A stretch of 59,198 nucleotides of DNA from a bacterium. GTDB taxonomy: Bacteria; Actinomycetota; Acidimicrobiia; Spongiisociales; Spongiisociaceae. The notes below the pieces were generated by a model. That model worked only from the letters and a program-made list of their open reading frames with translations, did not search any database and was not told where the DNA came from. Numbering within the stretch: the stretch's first letter is position 1; every line of letters begins with the position of its first letter. Both the position numbers and the translations under genes were made by a program. Shown piece by piece: positions 8,337 through 17,060 of the stretch. The DNA lies in assembly GCA_028821575.1 (NCBI GenBank), contig JAPPFW010000003.1, positions 1-59,198 of the forward strand, given 5' to 3'.

Positions 8337-8380
8337 GCCCGTTGCCCGTTGCCCGTTGCCCGTTGCCCGTTGCCCGTTGC
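8337..8380. repeat. 7-base tandem repeat array (GCCCGTT)
   Basis: Six and a fraction perfect copies of GCCCGTT fill 8337-8380, directly after the stop codon of the MhuD-like gene and in the gap before a convergent gene. A degenerate relative with the unit TCCGTTG lies at 32198-32223. Confidence 0.95.
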
Positions 8381-8456
8381 GATTCATGAGGGTACTCAGC
8401 TGCCGAGATAGGTCTTGCTGACTATGCACGAGGCGTGGTAGTCGACCACTGACCAC

Positions 8457-9119
8457 TTAGGGCTTGGCGATGCCGAGCAGGGCCAATAGGGCCACCAGGG
8501 TCCAGATGGTGAACACGAACGGATAGCTGCGCCGCATCGCGGAGCGCAGGGTGTCGTTGACCTCGGGGCTGGGTCCGTCGGACATGAGCTGGGCGAAGGC
8601 GGGCCCGAAGGGTTTCAGGGTGAGGCGGATTCCTGCCCCGGACGCCACGATGATGCCGAAGAGTCCGATTTTCAGGGCCAGCCAGTTCTCGCTGAAGGGC
8701 GCGTCCGCGATGAGCGAAACGAGCCCGGTGACGATCAGGACCACCACCAGCACCGCCCTGAACCACACGTCGAACCTCTCGGCGGTGCGGCCCGTCACCG
8801 TTCCCGTCCTTATGCGGATGTACCAGGTCAATGCCAACCAAGCCAGGCCGACTACCCACACGAGGACCAGCCAGACACCCGTGATGGGGGAGATCCCGGC
8901 GGCGGCTGCCAGTGAGAAACCGATCGGCAGCATCATCACGTGCGAGGTGCGGGGCGCCATGTCGATGGTGAACAGGATCTTGGCGGCGATGGCCCGGCCG
9001 GGAACCGGGAGGTTCTCGTTGATGAGAGAGCGGGCTGAGATGAAAACCCCGATGTCGGCGCCCAGCCAGTAGACGAACAGCAGTACGTGGACCCACAGCA
9101 GTACTTCGTAGCCGGTCAT
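8457..9119 (-). CDS. Multi-pass membrane protein of the AOR operon
   Basis: 220 residues with about six hydrophobic spans. Conserved-looking histidines sit in WVHVLLFVYW (first span) and in RTSHVMMLPIG (second span), a layout seen in CopD/DUF2269-type membrane proteins. The ATG at 9119 overlaps the stop of the ferredoxin-like gene, so it is the last gene of the AOR operon. By context it may anchor the oxidoreductase at the membrane or pass electrons to quinones, possibly with haem on the His pair. That role is inference, since no confirmed haem motif is present. Confidence 0.7.
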   Translation of the reverse strand: MTGYEVLLWVHVLLFVYWLGADIGVFISARSLINENLPVPGRAIAAKILFTIDMAPRTSHVMMLPIGFSLAAAAGISPITGVWLVLVWVVGLAWLALTWYIRIRTGTVTGRTAERFDVWFRAVLVVVLIVTGLVSLIADAPFSENWLALKIGLFGIIVASGAGIRLTLKPFGPAFAQLMSDGPSPEVNDTLRSAMRRSYPFVFTIWTLVALLALLGIAKP

Positions 9120-9415
9120 GACCTCGTCGGAACCCTCAGCCGGGTCAACTCGATGGCGTCGTAATGGCAGAAGAAACTGCAGTATCCGCAGGCGTCGCAG
9201 TCGGCGGTGAAGCGGGCGTCCCAGCGCCCCTCCTGCGCATCGTCGGGTTGGATGTCGATGAAGGCGACGACCGGGTTGAACTCCTGGAACTTCACCCACG
9301 AGCAGGCGATCTGGCAGAGTTGGCAACCCGTGCAGTTGTCCGAGATGGCCAACATGTGCTTGCCGCCCATGGTCACCTCGGGCGACTTGGGTCCATCGTG
9401 GGCCTTTACCGGCAT
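9116..9415 (-). CDS. Ferredoxin-like 2x[4Fe-4S] electron-transfer protein of the AOR operon
   Basis: 99 residues from ATG 9415 (a second ATG at 9370 is possible). Two full CxxCxxCxxxC motifs are visible: Cys28/31/34/38 and Cys73/76/79/83. These bind two [4Fe-4S] clusters. About 30 residues with an acidic insert separate them, as in the small AorA-type subunits of bacterial tungsten aldehyde oxidoreductases. The start overlaps the end of the AOR gene by 10 bases, and its stop overlaps the start of the membrane protein. It is the probable electron acceptor for one or both AOR subunits. Confidence 0.88.
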   Translation of the reverse strand: MPVKAHDGPKSPEVTMGGKHMLAISDNCTGCQLCQIACSWVKFQEFNPVVAFIDIQPDDAQEGRWDARFTADCDACGYCSFFCHYDAIELTRLRVPTRS

Positions 9416-11397
9416 ACCAACTCCGGTTGGCGTTCCATGTCCCCGGCGTCCGGTGCAGCCTCGCCGTCCAGGAATGACGTGAACTCGTCCACCACCCACT
9501 CGAGGCCGAGCCGGGTGAGGATTTCGGGGGTCGGGGCGCCGGTGTCGGGATTCCAGCCGTGCGACCGGTAGTAGCGGGCCAGCATACGCTCGTATGTCTC
9601 CCGAGGGAACGACGGGTACTCCACGGGGGACCGGCCCGGTCGCATGAACTCCACGGTCTCGTCGAAGAACCGCGGAGGTGGGTAGTCGTCCGCCTTGGTC
9701 TGGCCCTGCATGGTGACCCACACCTTCTCGAGGTTCCACACCCGGCGGCCTGCTTCGATCAGTTGCTCGCTGGTAACCCCGAGGCCGGTGGACTCGTTGT
9801 GGAACTCGGTCATGCGTTCGATGGGCAGCGCGTTGAGAACCACCGCCCGGTCGCAGAACCCGAGGGCGTAGGCAACGGTGTTGTACGCCTGGATATGGCG
9901 CATCGCGGCCGGTACGATCTCCTCGTCGGACTCGCCCAGCCGATAGACCTCCTCGATGGGGATACCCAGGTGGGGCGCCTTCTCCAGCACCGTCTCCACG
10001 TTGCCCTTCTTCTGGTCGGGGCGCCCGCCCATCGACGGGTAGCGGTGGCGGTCCCCATGCCCCCGGTAGTTGACCGACCAGGCGAAGAGGGGGGTGGAAA
10101 CGCCCAGGCGCATGTCGCCTCCGGCGTGGGCGTTGAGCGCCCGGCCCATGCCCTTGAACGAGACCCGGTAGGGCTCGGCGGCTTCACCCAGGCTGCGGAC
10201 CATGGGCGCCACGCCCTCCGCCAGCCAGTCTCCCACACCTTCCCGATGGGCGATCTTCTCCATCAGGCGCATGGCGAGCTCGTGATCGCCCCAGCGCAGA
10301 TCCAGGTGGTCGACCTGCCGTTCGTCGATTACCCCGTTGAGGCCCATCTCGATCAGCATGGATATGACTCCGGCTGTCACCTCGGAGTCCATGCCGAGGC
10401 GCTGGACCCACTCGCCGCACTTCATGGTGTCCTCGATGTTCTGCAGGCCAAGTCCCAGCCCGAACGGTCCGTTCATGGTGGAGAAGGTGCATCCGATGGT
10501 CAGCTCGAGGCCCTCGTACCTGTAGCCGGGCCGGATCCTGAGCGCGTGCTTGCATCCGACCGGGCACCCGGGGCAGGCCACCGGATGGTGCTCGATCTTC
10601 TCATCCATGGTCTCCTGTACCCAGAGGTCCGAGTCGGGGTTCAAGGCGGGCTTGGGGAAGTCCCAGTAGATCTTCCACGTGCCACCTTCCCGCCAGGTCT
10701 CGATGGACTTCGTGTCGCCCACCAGGCTCTTGGTGGTCCTGCGGGACAGCCCCAGCAGCTTGACCGGCTGGGCGGCCGGGATGCCGGCGGTCCCGTAGGC
10801 GGCGATGGCCTTGAGGTTCTTGGAACCCATCACCGCGCCCATCCCCGTGCGACCCCAGGCCACATGACGGTTGCCGATGATGCAGGCACACCGCACCAGG
10901 TTCTCTCCCGCGGGTCCGATGGCTGCCACGTCGAAGTGCGGTCCCAACTCCGACCACAGGGCCTCGGACGTTTCGAAGGTGTCGAGGCCCCAGAGGTTGC
11001 GGGCGTCCCTGATCCGCACTGTGCCGTCAGTCACCTCCAGGTAGACGGGCCTCTCCGCCCTTCCCAGGACGACGAGCAGGTCGATCCCGGCCTGGCGGAG
11101 TTGGATCATGGATCCGCCGTTGGACATTCCGAGGTAGCAGCCGTCGGTGGGGGACTTGCTCATGAAGGTGGACCGGGACGCCGACGGTATGGAGGTTCCG
11201 GTGAGCGATCCGGGGGCAAGGATGAGGGCGTTGGCAGGTGACAGAGCATCGACTCCGGGCTTGACGAACCGGTACAGCAGGTAGGCGCCGATACCCTGGC
11301 CGCCGATGTAGTCGAGGGCCAACTGTGGTGTCACCGGTTCGTAGGTGACCGACCCGGCGCTCAGGTCGACGATGGCGATATCCTGCAGACCGTTCAT
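9406..11397 (-). CDS. Aldehyde:ferredoxin oxidoreductase (tungsten/molybdopterin), copy 1
   Basis: 663 residues, full length for the AOR family. The pattern CPGCPVGC (about Cys276/279/283) plus a distal Cys in ALGFCDR (about 516) forms the [4Fe-4S] site. GRTGMGAVMGSKNLKAI is the pterin-binding segment. The enzyme oxidises aldehydes to acids, or reduces acids, using a W or Mo bis-pterin cofactor. The start at 11397 overlaps the stop of the near-identical upstream copy (ATGA). The ferredoxin-like and membrane genes follow directly. AORs are typical of anaerobes, so finding two in a probable actinobacterium is notable. Confidence 0.94.
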   Translation of the reverse strand: MNGLQDIAIVDLSAGSVTYEPVTPQLALDYIGGQGIGAYLLYRFVKPGVDALSPANALILAPGSLTGTSIPSASRSTFMSKSPTDGCYLGMSNGGSMIQLRQAGIDLLVVLGRAERPVYLEVTDGTVRIRDARNLWGLDTFETSEALWSELGPHFDVAAIGPAGENLVRCACIIGNRHVAWGRTGMGAVMGSKNLKAIAAYGTAGIPAAQPVKLLGLSRRTTKSLVGDTKSIETWREGGTWKIYWDFPKPALNPDSDLWVQETMDEKIEHHPVACPGCPVGCKHALRIRPGYRYEGLELTIGCTFSTMNGPFGLGLGLQNIEDTMKCGEWVQRLGMDSEVTAGVISMLIEMGLNGVIDERQVDHLDLRWGDHELAMRLMEKIAHREGVGDWLAEGVAPMVRSLGEAAEPYRVSFKGMGRALNAHAGGDMRLGVSTPLFAWSVNYRGHGDRHRYPSMGGRPDQKKGNVETVLEKAPHLGIPIEEVYRLGESDEEIVPAAMRHIQAYNTVAYALGFCDRAVVLNALPIERMTEFHNESTGLGVTSEQLIEAGRRVWNLEKVWVTMQGQTKADDYPPPRFFDETVEFMRPGRSPVEYPSFPRETYERMLARYYRSHGWNPDTGAPTPEILTRLGLEWVVDEFTSFLDGEAAPDAGDMERQPELVCR

Positions 11398-13346
11398 GAC
11401 GCGCCCACCAGAGCGCCGTCCCTGAAGCGCGCCGGAACCCAGTCCAAGCCCAATCCCTGCAGCGTCTCGTCGGTCGGTAGGCCGGTGGCCGTGTCCCACC
11501 CGTGCGACTCGTAATAGCGGTCGAGCATCCGTTCGTAGGCCTCGAGGGGGAAAGGGGGATAGCGTTTCATCGGACCGCCCGGCTTCTTGTACTCCACCGC
11601 TTCGTTGAAGAACCGCGACGGAGGGTAGTCATCCGCCTTGCTCTGTCCCTGGGAGGTCACCCACACCTTCTCGAGGTTCCAGATCCTCCGGCCCGCGTTC
11701 AGCAGGTGACGGGGGGTGACACCCAGACCGGTGGCCTCGTTGTAGAGATCCGCCATGCGCTGCACGGGGATGGCGTTGAGGATCACCGGCCGGTCACAGA
11801 ATCCGAGGGCGTAGGCCACCGTGTTGTAGTCCTGGATGTACTTCATCACCCGGGGGACGATCTCCTCGTAGGTATCGCCTATGCCGACCAGTTCCTCGGG
11901 CGGGATGCCGAAGTGGTCGGCCCGGTCGAGCAGGAACTCGATGTTCCCCTTCTTCTGGTCGGGCGTACCGCCGGAGAACGGGTAGCGGTGCCGGTCGCCG
12001 TGACCGCGGTAGTTGACCGACCAGGCGAAACAGGAGGTGGCCAGGGACTTGCGCACATCGCCTCCGCCGTGGGCCGTGAGGGCTCGGCCCATGCCCTTGA
12101 ACGACACCCGGTAGGGTTCGGCGGCCTCGCCCAGGCTGCGCACCATGGGGGCTACGCCTTCGGCCAGCCAGTCACCCACACCTTCCCGGTAGGCGATCTT
12201 CTGCATCAGGGTGAAGGCCAGTTCGGGATTTCCCCAACCGAGGTCGAGGCCGTCGGTGTACTCGTCGCCCACCACCCCGTTCTCGTGCATCTCGATGAGC
12301 ATTGATATGACTCCAGCGGTTACCTCCGAGTCCATGCCGAGGCGCTGGACCCACTCGCCGCATTTCATCATGTCCTCCATGTCCTGGAGTCCGAGCCCGA
12401 GCCCGAACGGGCCGTTCATGGTGGCGTAGGTGCAGCCGACCACAAGTTCGAGCCCCTCGTACTTGTACCCGGGGGCGATCTTGAGGGCGTGCTTGCAGCC
12501 CACCGGGCAGCCCGGGCAAGCCTCGGGCCGGTGAAGGAGCTTGGCGTCGTACCTGTCGAGATCCCACAGGTCCGACTGCGGGTTCCGGGCCGGCTTCTCC
12601 GAGTCCCACAGCCATTTCCAGGTGCCCCCGTCGCGCCACAGCTGGATCGACTCGTCGTCTGCCACCAGCTCCCGGGCGGTCTTCTTGGAGAGACCCAGCA
12701 ACTTGACCGGGTACTCGGCATACGTCCCCCGCGAACCGTAGGCGGCGATGGCCTTGAGGTTCTTGGATCCCATGACCGCGCCCATGCCGGTGCGCCCCCA
12801 GGCCACGTGGCGGTTGCCGATGATGCACGCGCATCGCACGAGGTTCTCGCCGGCGGGTCCGATGGCTGCCACGTCGAAGTGGGATCCCAACTCGGACCAG
12901 AGCGCCTCGGACGTTTCGAAGGTGTCCAATCCCCAGAGGTGGCGTCCGTCCTTGATCCGGACCTCTCCATCGGTGATCTCCAGATACACGGGACGCTCGG
13001 CCCGGCCCCGGACCACCAGAAGGTCGAATCCGGCCTGGCGGAGTTGGATCATGGATCCGCCGTTGGACATTCCGAGGTAGCAGCCGTCGGTGGGGGACTT
13101 GCTCATGAAGGTGGACCGGGATGCCGACGGCACCGAGGTCCCGGTGAGCGAGCCCGGTGCGAGGATCAAGGCGTTGTCGGGCGATAGCGCGCCGACTCCC
13201 GGCTTGACGAAGCGGTATAGGAGGTAGGAGCCGATGCCCTGGCCTCCGATGTACTCGAGGGCTAACTCAGGGGTGACCGGCTCGAAAGCCACTGTCCCGG
13301 CGCTCAGGTCGACGATGGCGATCTCCTGCAACCCGCCTCGTGACAT
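11394..13346 (-). CDS. Aldehyde:ferredoxin oxidoreductase (tungsten/molybdopterin), copy 2
   Basis: 650 residues from ATG 13346, which is followed by MSRGGLQEIAIVDLSAG. [4Fe-4S] ligands Cys277/280/284 and Cys517 are present, along with the GRTGMGAVMGSKNLKAI pterin segment. It is alignable with copy 1 almost end to end; the main differences lie around residues 205-275 and in the last 60 residues. This points to tandem duplication followed by divergence. It is the first gene of the four-gene operon, so the promoter should lie in 13347-13600, where an AT-rich stretch and a 15-base palindrome occur. Confidence 0.94.
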   Translation of the reverse strand: MSRGGLQEIAIVDLSAGTVAFEPVTPELALEYIGGQGIGSYLLYRFVKPGVGALSPDNALILAPGSLTGTSVPSASRSTFMSKSPTDGCYLGMSNGGSMIQLRQAGFDLLVVRGRAERPVYLEITDGEVRIKDGRHLWGLDTFETSEALWSELGSHFDVAAIGPAGENLVRCACIIGNRHVAWGRTGMGAVMGSKNLKAIAAYGSRGTYAEYPVKLLGLSKKTARELVADDESIQLWRDGGTWKWLWDSEKPARNPQSDLWDLDRYDAKLLHRPEACPGCPVGCKHALKIAPGYKYEGLELVVGCTYATMNGPFGLGLGLQDMEDMMKCGEWVQRLGMDSEVTAGVISMLIEMHENGVVGDEYTDGLDLGWGNPELAFTLMQKIAYREGVGDWLAEGVAPMVRSLGEAAEPYRVSFKGMGRALTAHGGGDVRKSLATSCFAWSVNYRGHGDRHRYPFSGGTPDQKKGNIEFLLDRADHFGIPPEELVGIGDTYEEIVPRVMKYIQDYNTVAYALGFCDRPVILNAIPVQRMADLYNEATGLGVTPRHLLNAGRRIWNLEKVWVTSQGQSKADDYPPSRFFNEAVEYKKPGGPMKRYPPFPLEAYERMLDRYYESHGWDTATGLPTDETLQGLGLDWVPARFRDGALVGAS

Positions 13347-13656
13347 GTCACCTCCCGATAGCTCCCCGACCGTCGTCGGTGGGGGAACACCCTGAATGTA
13401 CCACCCGCAGCTGTCCCGTCGCGGCCGCGAGTTGTAGGCCCGTCCGGCAAACCCGCAAGCATCGGACAAGAACACGGACTGTGTCTCTAGAGAATAACGA
13501 AAAATTATGTTGTCTTCCTATGTCATAGGATGAGGATGTAGTAGAGTGTGGTAGGTACGCGAAACGTCCCGGACACGGACCTGGGCGGTGGGCGACGTGG
13601 GAAGCAGTGGATCGTTTGCCGAGCGAGCCGGATGCACGGAGAGAGGAACGGATCGG
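13347..13656. other. Divergent intergenic region, 310 bases, AT-rich core
   Basis: It separates the AOR operon (minus strand) from a small coiled-coil protein gene (plus strand). I see no gene. Bases about 13470-13560 are clearly poorer in GC than the surroundings and contain a perfect palindrome at 13516-13530, so the stretch probably holds promoters for both directions. A purine-rich GAGAGGAACGG lies just before the plus-strand start at 13657. Confidence 0.6.
13516..13530. promoter_or_regulatory. Perfect palindrome, candidate operator
   Basis: TCCTATG-T-CATAGGA (7+1+7) is exactly symmetric and lies in the AT-rich part of the divergent region upstream of the AOR operon. The size and symmetry suit a dimeric repressor of GntR or TetR type, but no regulator gene is present nearby. 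The assignment is inference. Confidence 0.45.
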
Positions 13657-14034
13657 ATGCCAGCCGATGTCTTGGTGGATCTGAGTACCGCAATGGCGAT
13701 CATCGGGGTGATGATTGCGCTGTTCCTGCGTGCTGACCGCAGGATCGACGAGGTGGAGGCGAGGTCCGAGTCCCGGTTCGGGGAGGTGGAGGCGAGGTTC
13801 GAGTCCCGCTTGGACAGGGTGGATGCCCGGTTCGACAGGGTGGATGCCCGGTTCGACAGGGTGGATGCCCGGTTCGAGTCCATGGCGCGGGATATCGTGG
13901 AGATCAAGGTTTCGGTTGCCCGGATAGAGGGTTACCTGCAGGCCGGTGAAGGGTTTAGACCTGCCGGGAGAGACCGGCACACCTCCGAGCCGGACGTCGA
14001 TCAGCCTCCAACCACCTACCGCCAGGCCGGATAG
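13657..14034 (+). CDS. Small membrane-anchored coiled-coil protein with heptad repeats
   Basis: 125 residues. It has an N-terminal hydrophobic span (STAMAIIGVMIALFL, about 10-24), then a long charged helix built of heptads of the type RVDARFD (about 30-75), then a polar tail. The heptads come from exact 21-base DNA repeats at 13813-13875. The start at ATG 13657 follows a GA-rich ribosome site. Similar short proteins are common in actinobacteria and have no established function. The second example in this window (17061-17246) has the same layout. It may act as an oligomerising membrane scaffold. Confidence 0.7.
   Translation: MPADVLVDLSTAMAIIGVMIALFLRADRRIDEVEARSESRFGEVEARFESRLDRVDARFDRVDARFDRVDARFESMARDIVEIKVSVARIEGYLQAGEGFRPAGRDRHTSEPDVDQPPTTYRQAG
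13813..13875 (+). repeat. Three exact 21-base in-frame repeats
   Basis: Three identical 21-base copies (13813-13833, 13834-13854, 13855-13875) encode the heptapeptide DRVDARF. Because 21 is a multiple of three, gain or loss of copies would lengthen or shorten the coiled coil in whole heptads without a frameshift. Confidence 0.95.
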
Positions 14035-14068
14035 CCTGCCATCTCCGAGGTCCCTTCGGCTTCCGGCG

Positions 14069-15400
14069 TCAGAAGAGTTCTGCGAGGTCGTTGGCGTTGC
14101 TGATCGACGTGAGGTCGTAGAGGGCTTCCAGGAGCACTCCCGCGCGGCCATGGCCGATTGCGGGATCGGTGAGCCGGTGGAACTTGTCATCGAGCATGGC
14201 CTTGGGCATGGGTCGGCCGGGGCTTCCCAGGATGTCGTACATCAGCGCCGACTTGGTATAGGTCCGGCCTCCCGCCCGCAACTCGACGGTGTTGGGAACC
14301 TCGTGGAAGCGGCGGGCGGCGAACACCCTTGAACCTTCCGGATCCTCCACTATCTCGATGCGGCGGGCCATCCCACGCGCCACCGGGTCGGCGAGCCGCT
14401 CCTCGGTGAACCACTCGTGGCCGGGTTCGACTCCGAGTATGCCGAGGGCGGTTCCCCACTGGACGCTGTAGATACCCTCCCAGAAGCTCCGGGGGGCCGG
14501 ATCGTACTGGTGGGGGCGCAGGTAGATGTCCGGAAGGTGGACCGTGACCTGCTCGATGTCCCCGGCGGAAAGGCCGTGTTCCTTCATGAGTTCGAGGCTC
14601 AACTGTATGCCTCCCTGCGACAGCCGGCTCGACGGCCACGGCTTCAGCTGGATCTCGCCGGCGGTGTAGCCGAAGGGCTCCGGGGAAGCTGCCATCGAGT
14701 CGATGTCGTACTCCTTCGTGCGCCTCTCCAGTTCGTCCGGCATCTCTCCGTAGCCGATCGAGGAGAGCAGCGCGGCCTGGATACCGTCGTGGCAGAGGAA
14801 CAGGTTGCCCATTCCAACATGGCTGATCCGCTTGGGCTCGGGAGGGTTGAGCAGCTGCGACTGGCGAACCGGGTATCCCCAGCACAGTCCCATGGCGAGG
14901 TTGGTGGTCTCGGCGTCCAGGCCCAGCAGGCGGCATGTGGCCATCGCCAGGCATACGTTTATGTGGCGCTGGATGTCGCCGTCGTAGCGGGCGTAGTGGA
15001 ATCGACCGTTGATCTCGTAGGTCACGCAGGCGGTGGCAAGCATCTCTGCCCCGGTAGCTCCCACTCTCTGGCCGATAGCGAGCACCGTGTGCACGAGCGA
15101 AGGTCCGATGTGGATGCCGGGCCCGGTCTCCTCGAAGTCGAGGGACCGGGCCAGCTGCGCATTGATCCCTGCCGCCAACTGGCCGGACGTCCGCAGGCCA
15201 CCCCCGAGTATGACCGCCTCGGGCGTGCCGCCCACGTCGTGGGCATACGCGATGAACTCCTGACCCGATACGGGCAGGCCGCCGTAGGTGGTTCCGACCG
15301 TGTCGATGAACAGCCGCTGCATCCGTTCCCGAGCCCGCGCCGGTATGTCCGCGAGGTCCGCGCTAAGCAGTTCCTCGACCAGTCGGTTGGTTATGCCCAT
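14069..15400 (-). CDS. MmgE/PrpD family protein, divergent DFEETGPG subgroup
   Basis: 443 residues from ATG 15400, which is preceded by a G-rich ribosome site; a 33-base upstream extension is possible. The family fold is clear, but the usual DDTH...HPG signature is replaced by DFEETGPGIH (88-97) followed by GPSLVH (His104). Two other proteins in this window (41973-43319 and 45339-46676) share this altered motif at the same residue numbers. They therefore form a subgroup likely to differ from methylcitrate dehydratase in substrate or chemistry. It is divergent from the amidohydrolase gene at 15511 with a shared 110-base promoter region. Confidence 0.87.
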   Translation of the reverse strand: MGITNRLVEELLSADLADIPARARERMQRLFIDTVGTTYGGLPVSGQEFIAYAHDVGGTPEAVILGGGLRTSGQLAAGINAQLARSLDFEETGPGIHIGPSLVHTVLAIGQRVGATGAEMLATACVTYEINGRFHYARYDGDIQRHINVCLAMATCRLLGLDAETTNLAMGLCWGYPVRQSQLLNPPEPKRISHVGMGNLFLCHDGIQAALLSSIGYGEMPDELERRTKEYDIDSMAASPEPFGYTAGEIQLKPWPSSRLSQGGIQLSLELMKEHGLSAGDIEQVTVHLPDIYLRPHQYDPAPRSFWEGIYSVQWGTALGILGVEPGHEWFTEERLADPVARGMARRIEIVEDPEGSRVFAARRFHEVPNTVELRAGGRTYTKSALMYDILGSPGRPMPKAMLDDKFHRLTDPAIGHGRAGVLLEALYDLTSISNANDLAELF

Positions 15401-15510
15401 GGGTGCGACCCCCTGCCGTCTCGCTGCGACCATACCGCAACACGTGTCCGGCGGTTCGATCGCTACTAGGTTGCTTACCCGTAGCGGTTGTGGGTTTGGA
15501 GGGCCTGGCC

Positions 15511-16872
15511 ATGGCGTCGTACGAGCTTGTGATCAAGAATGGCGTTCTCGTGGGATCACGAGCAGACCCGCGGAGAGCCGATCTGGCTGCCGATCGAGGA
15601 CGGATCGTGGCCATCGAGGAACCGGGCAGGCTCGGCCCCGGAGTCCGGACGATCGACGCCGGGGGCCTCTACGTGATGCCGGGTGCCATCGATCCCCATG
15701 TTCATCTGGGCATGGGGGGCGGTTTCGGGTCGTTCCAGGCCGACACGGGGTCCGCGGCGATCGGCGGTGTGTCCAGCCTGTTCACGATCCTGATCGACAG
15801 CGGCCCCTACGAACCGCTGATCGCTGAGCACCGCGAGGTTCTCGACCGGGTGAGCCATGTGGACTTCGGGTTCCACCTGACCCTGATGACCGACGAACAT
15901 GTGGACGCACTGGCGGGACTGGCCGAGCGGTGGGGGGTTAACTCCTACAAGTACTACATGAGCTTCCGGGGTGACGAGGGAGCATATCTGGGGATCGAGG
16001 GCACCGACGACGGCGCCTTCCACAGCATCCTCACCGGAGTTGCCGCGGTGGATGGCGTCCTCCAGATACACCCTGAGAACATCGAGGTCGTGTGGCGTCT
16101 CCGCGACAAGGTGAGGGCCTCGGGCCGGGATGATCTCCGCGCCTGGGACGAGAGCCGGCCGGCCTTCGTCGAGGCCGAGAGCATATGGAGGGCGTCCTTC
16201 TTCGCCGACCTCGTCGGGGCCAGGGTCTACTTCGTCCACCTGAGTTCGGCGCACGCTCTGGCCGCCGTTCGAGGCGCCCGGGCAGCCTTCCCAGGGTCTA
16301 CCCTGCTCGCCGAGACCTGTCCTCACTACCTCACCCACACCCACGACTCGGAGCTCGGTGTGGTGGGCAAGATAAACCCGCCTCTCCGGGGAGACGACGA
16401 CGTGAGCGCGGTATGGGAGGCCGTGGGGGACGGAACCATGGACACCGTCGGATCCGATCATGTGGGCAGGCGTCTGGAAATGAAGCGGGGATCGATCTGG
16501 ACCGCTTCCGCAGGCTTCCCGGGTCTGCCGACGGTGTTACCGGTGCTGCTATCGGAGGGCCATCACCGTCGTGGACTCCCGCTGCCCGAGATAGCGCGCC
16601 TGGCGGCCCGGCGCCCGGCGGAGATCTTCGGCTGCGCCGACCGGAAGGGGGACCTCCGGGTCGGGATGGACGCCGACCTCGCCATCGTCGACCTCGACTG
16701 GACCAGGGAGGTCGACTCCTCCATGCTGGGCACCTGGGCCGACTACAGCATCTACGACGGCTGGTCTCTGACCGGATGGCCGCGGTATACCGTGGTCAGG
16801 GGCGTAGTGGTTCAAGAAAACGGGGACCTGGTCGGCCCTCCGGGTTGGGGACAACACATACGCCGCGGTTAG
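15511..16872 (+). CDS. Dihydropyrimidinase/hydantoinase-like amidohydrolase
   Basis: 453 residues from ATG 15511. A complete binuclear metal site of the cyclic amidohydrolase family is visible: HVH in IDPHVHLG, the carboxylated Lys in NSYKYYMSF, His in LQIHPENIE, His in YFVHLSSAH and Asp in TVGSDHVGR. This group opens cyclic amides such as dihydropyrimidines and hydantoins to N-carbamoyl amino acids. The carbamoylsarcosine-hydrolase-like protein at 17284-17970 could take the product further; this is inference. Its stop codon (16870-16872) touches a 7-base repeat array. Confidence 0.88.
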   Translation: MASYELVIKNGVLVGSRADPRRADLAADRGRIVAIEEPGRLGPGVRTIDAGGLYVMPGAIDPHVHLGMGGGFGSFQADTGSAAIGGVSSLFTILIDSGPYEPLIAEHREVLDRVSHVDFGFHLTLMTDEHVDALAGLAERWGVNSYKYYMSFRGDEGAYLGIEGTDDGAFHSILTGVAAVDGVLQIHPENIEVVWRLRDKVRASGRDDLRAWDESRPAFVEAESIWRASFFADLVGARVYFVHLSSAHALAAVRGARAAFPGSTLLAETCPHYLTHTHDSELGVVGKINPPLRGDDDVSAVWEAVGDGTMDTVGSDHVGRRLEMKRGSIWTASAGFPGLPTVLPVLLSEGHHRRGLPLPEIARLAARRPAEIFGCADRKGDLRVGMDADLAIVDLDWTREVDSSMLGTWADYSIYDGWSLTGWPRYTVVRGVVVQENGDLVGPPGWGQHIRRG

Positions 16873-16906
16873 TGGTTTGTGGCTTGTGGTTTGTGGTTTG
16901 TGGCTG
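16872..16906. repeat. 7-base tandem repeat array (GTGGTTT/GTGGCTT)
   Basis: Five imperfect copies follow without a gap from the stop codon of the amidohydrolase gene. The unit belongs to the same family as the arrays at 30902, 45286 (reverse complement) and 59090. Confidence 0.85.
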
Positions 16907-17060
16907 GTACTAGGTGAACGGCTGCCACACTTCGCCGGTGCACAGAGCCACCAGCACACAGTGTGGTGGATAGAATATCTAAGAAGATATAGGAGTTCAA
17001 TATAGCGTGTGATATGCTATGAATTGAAGGAGCAACGCAACTGCAAGGGGGATGACCCCG

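Noticed and set aside
8337..8380. Repeat arrays as sequencing or assembly artefacts
   Set aside because: Units differ between sites, flanks are unique, and several arrays are imperfect in a way that suggests natural decay. Long reads could still settle it.
9559..11241. Very long open frame antisense to the first AOR gene (560 codons)
   Set aside because: It mirrors the codon structure of the AOR gene; the translation has no recognisable domain and the opposite strand is unmistakably AOR.
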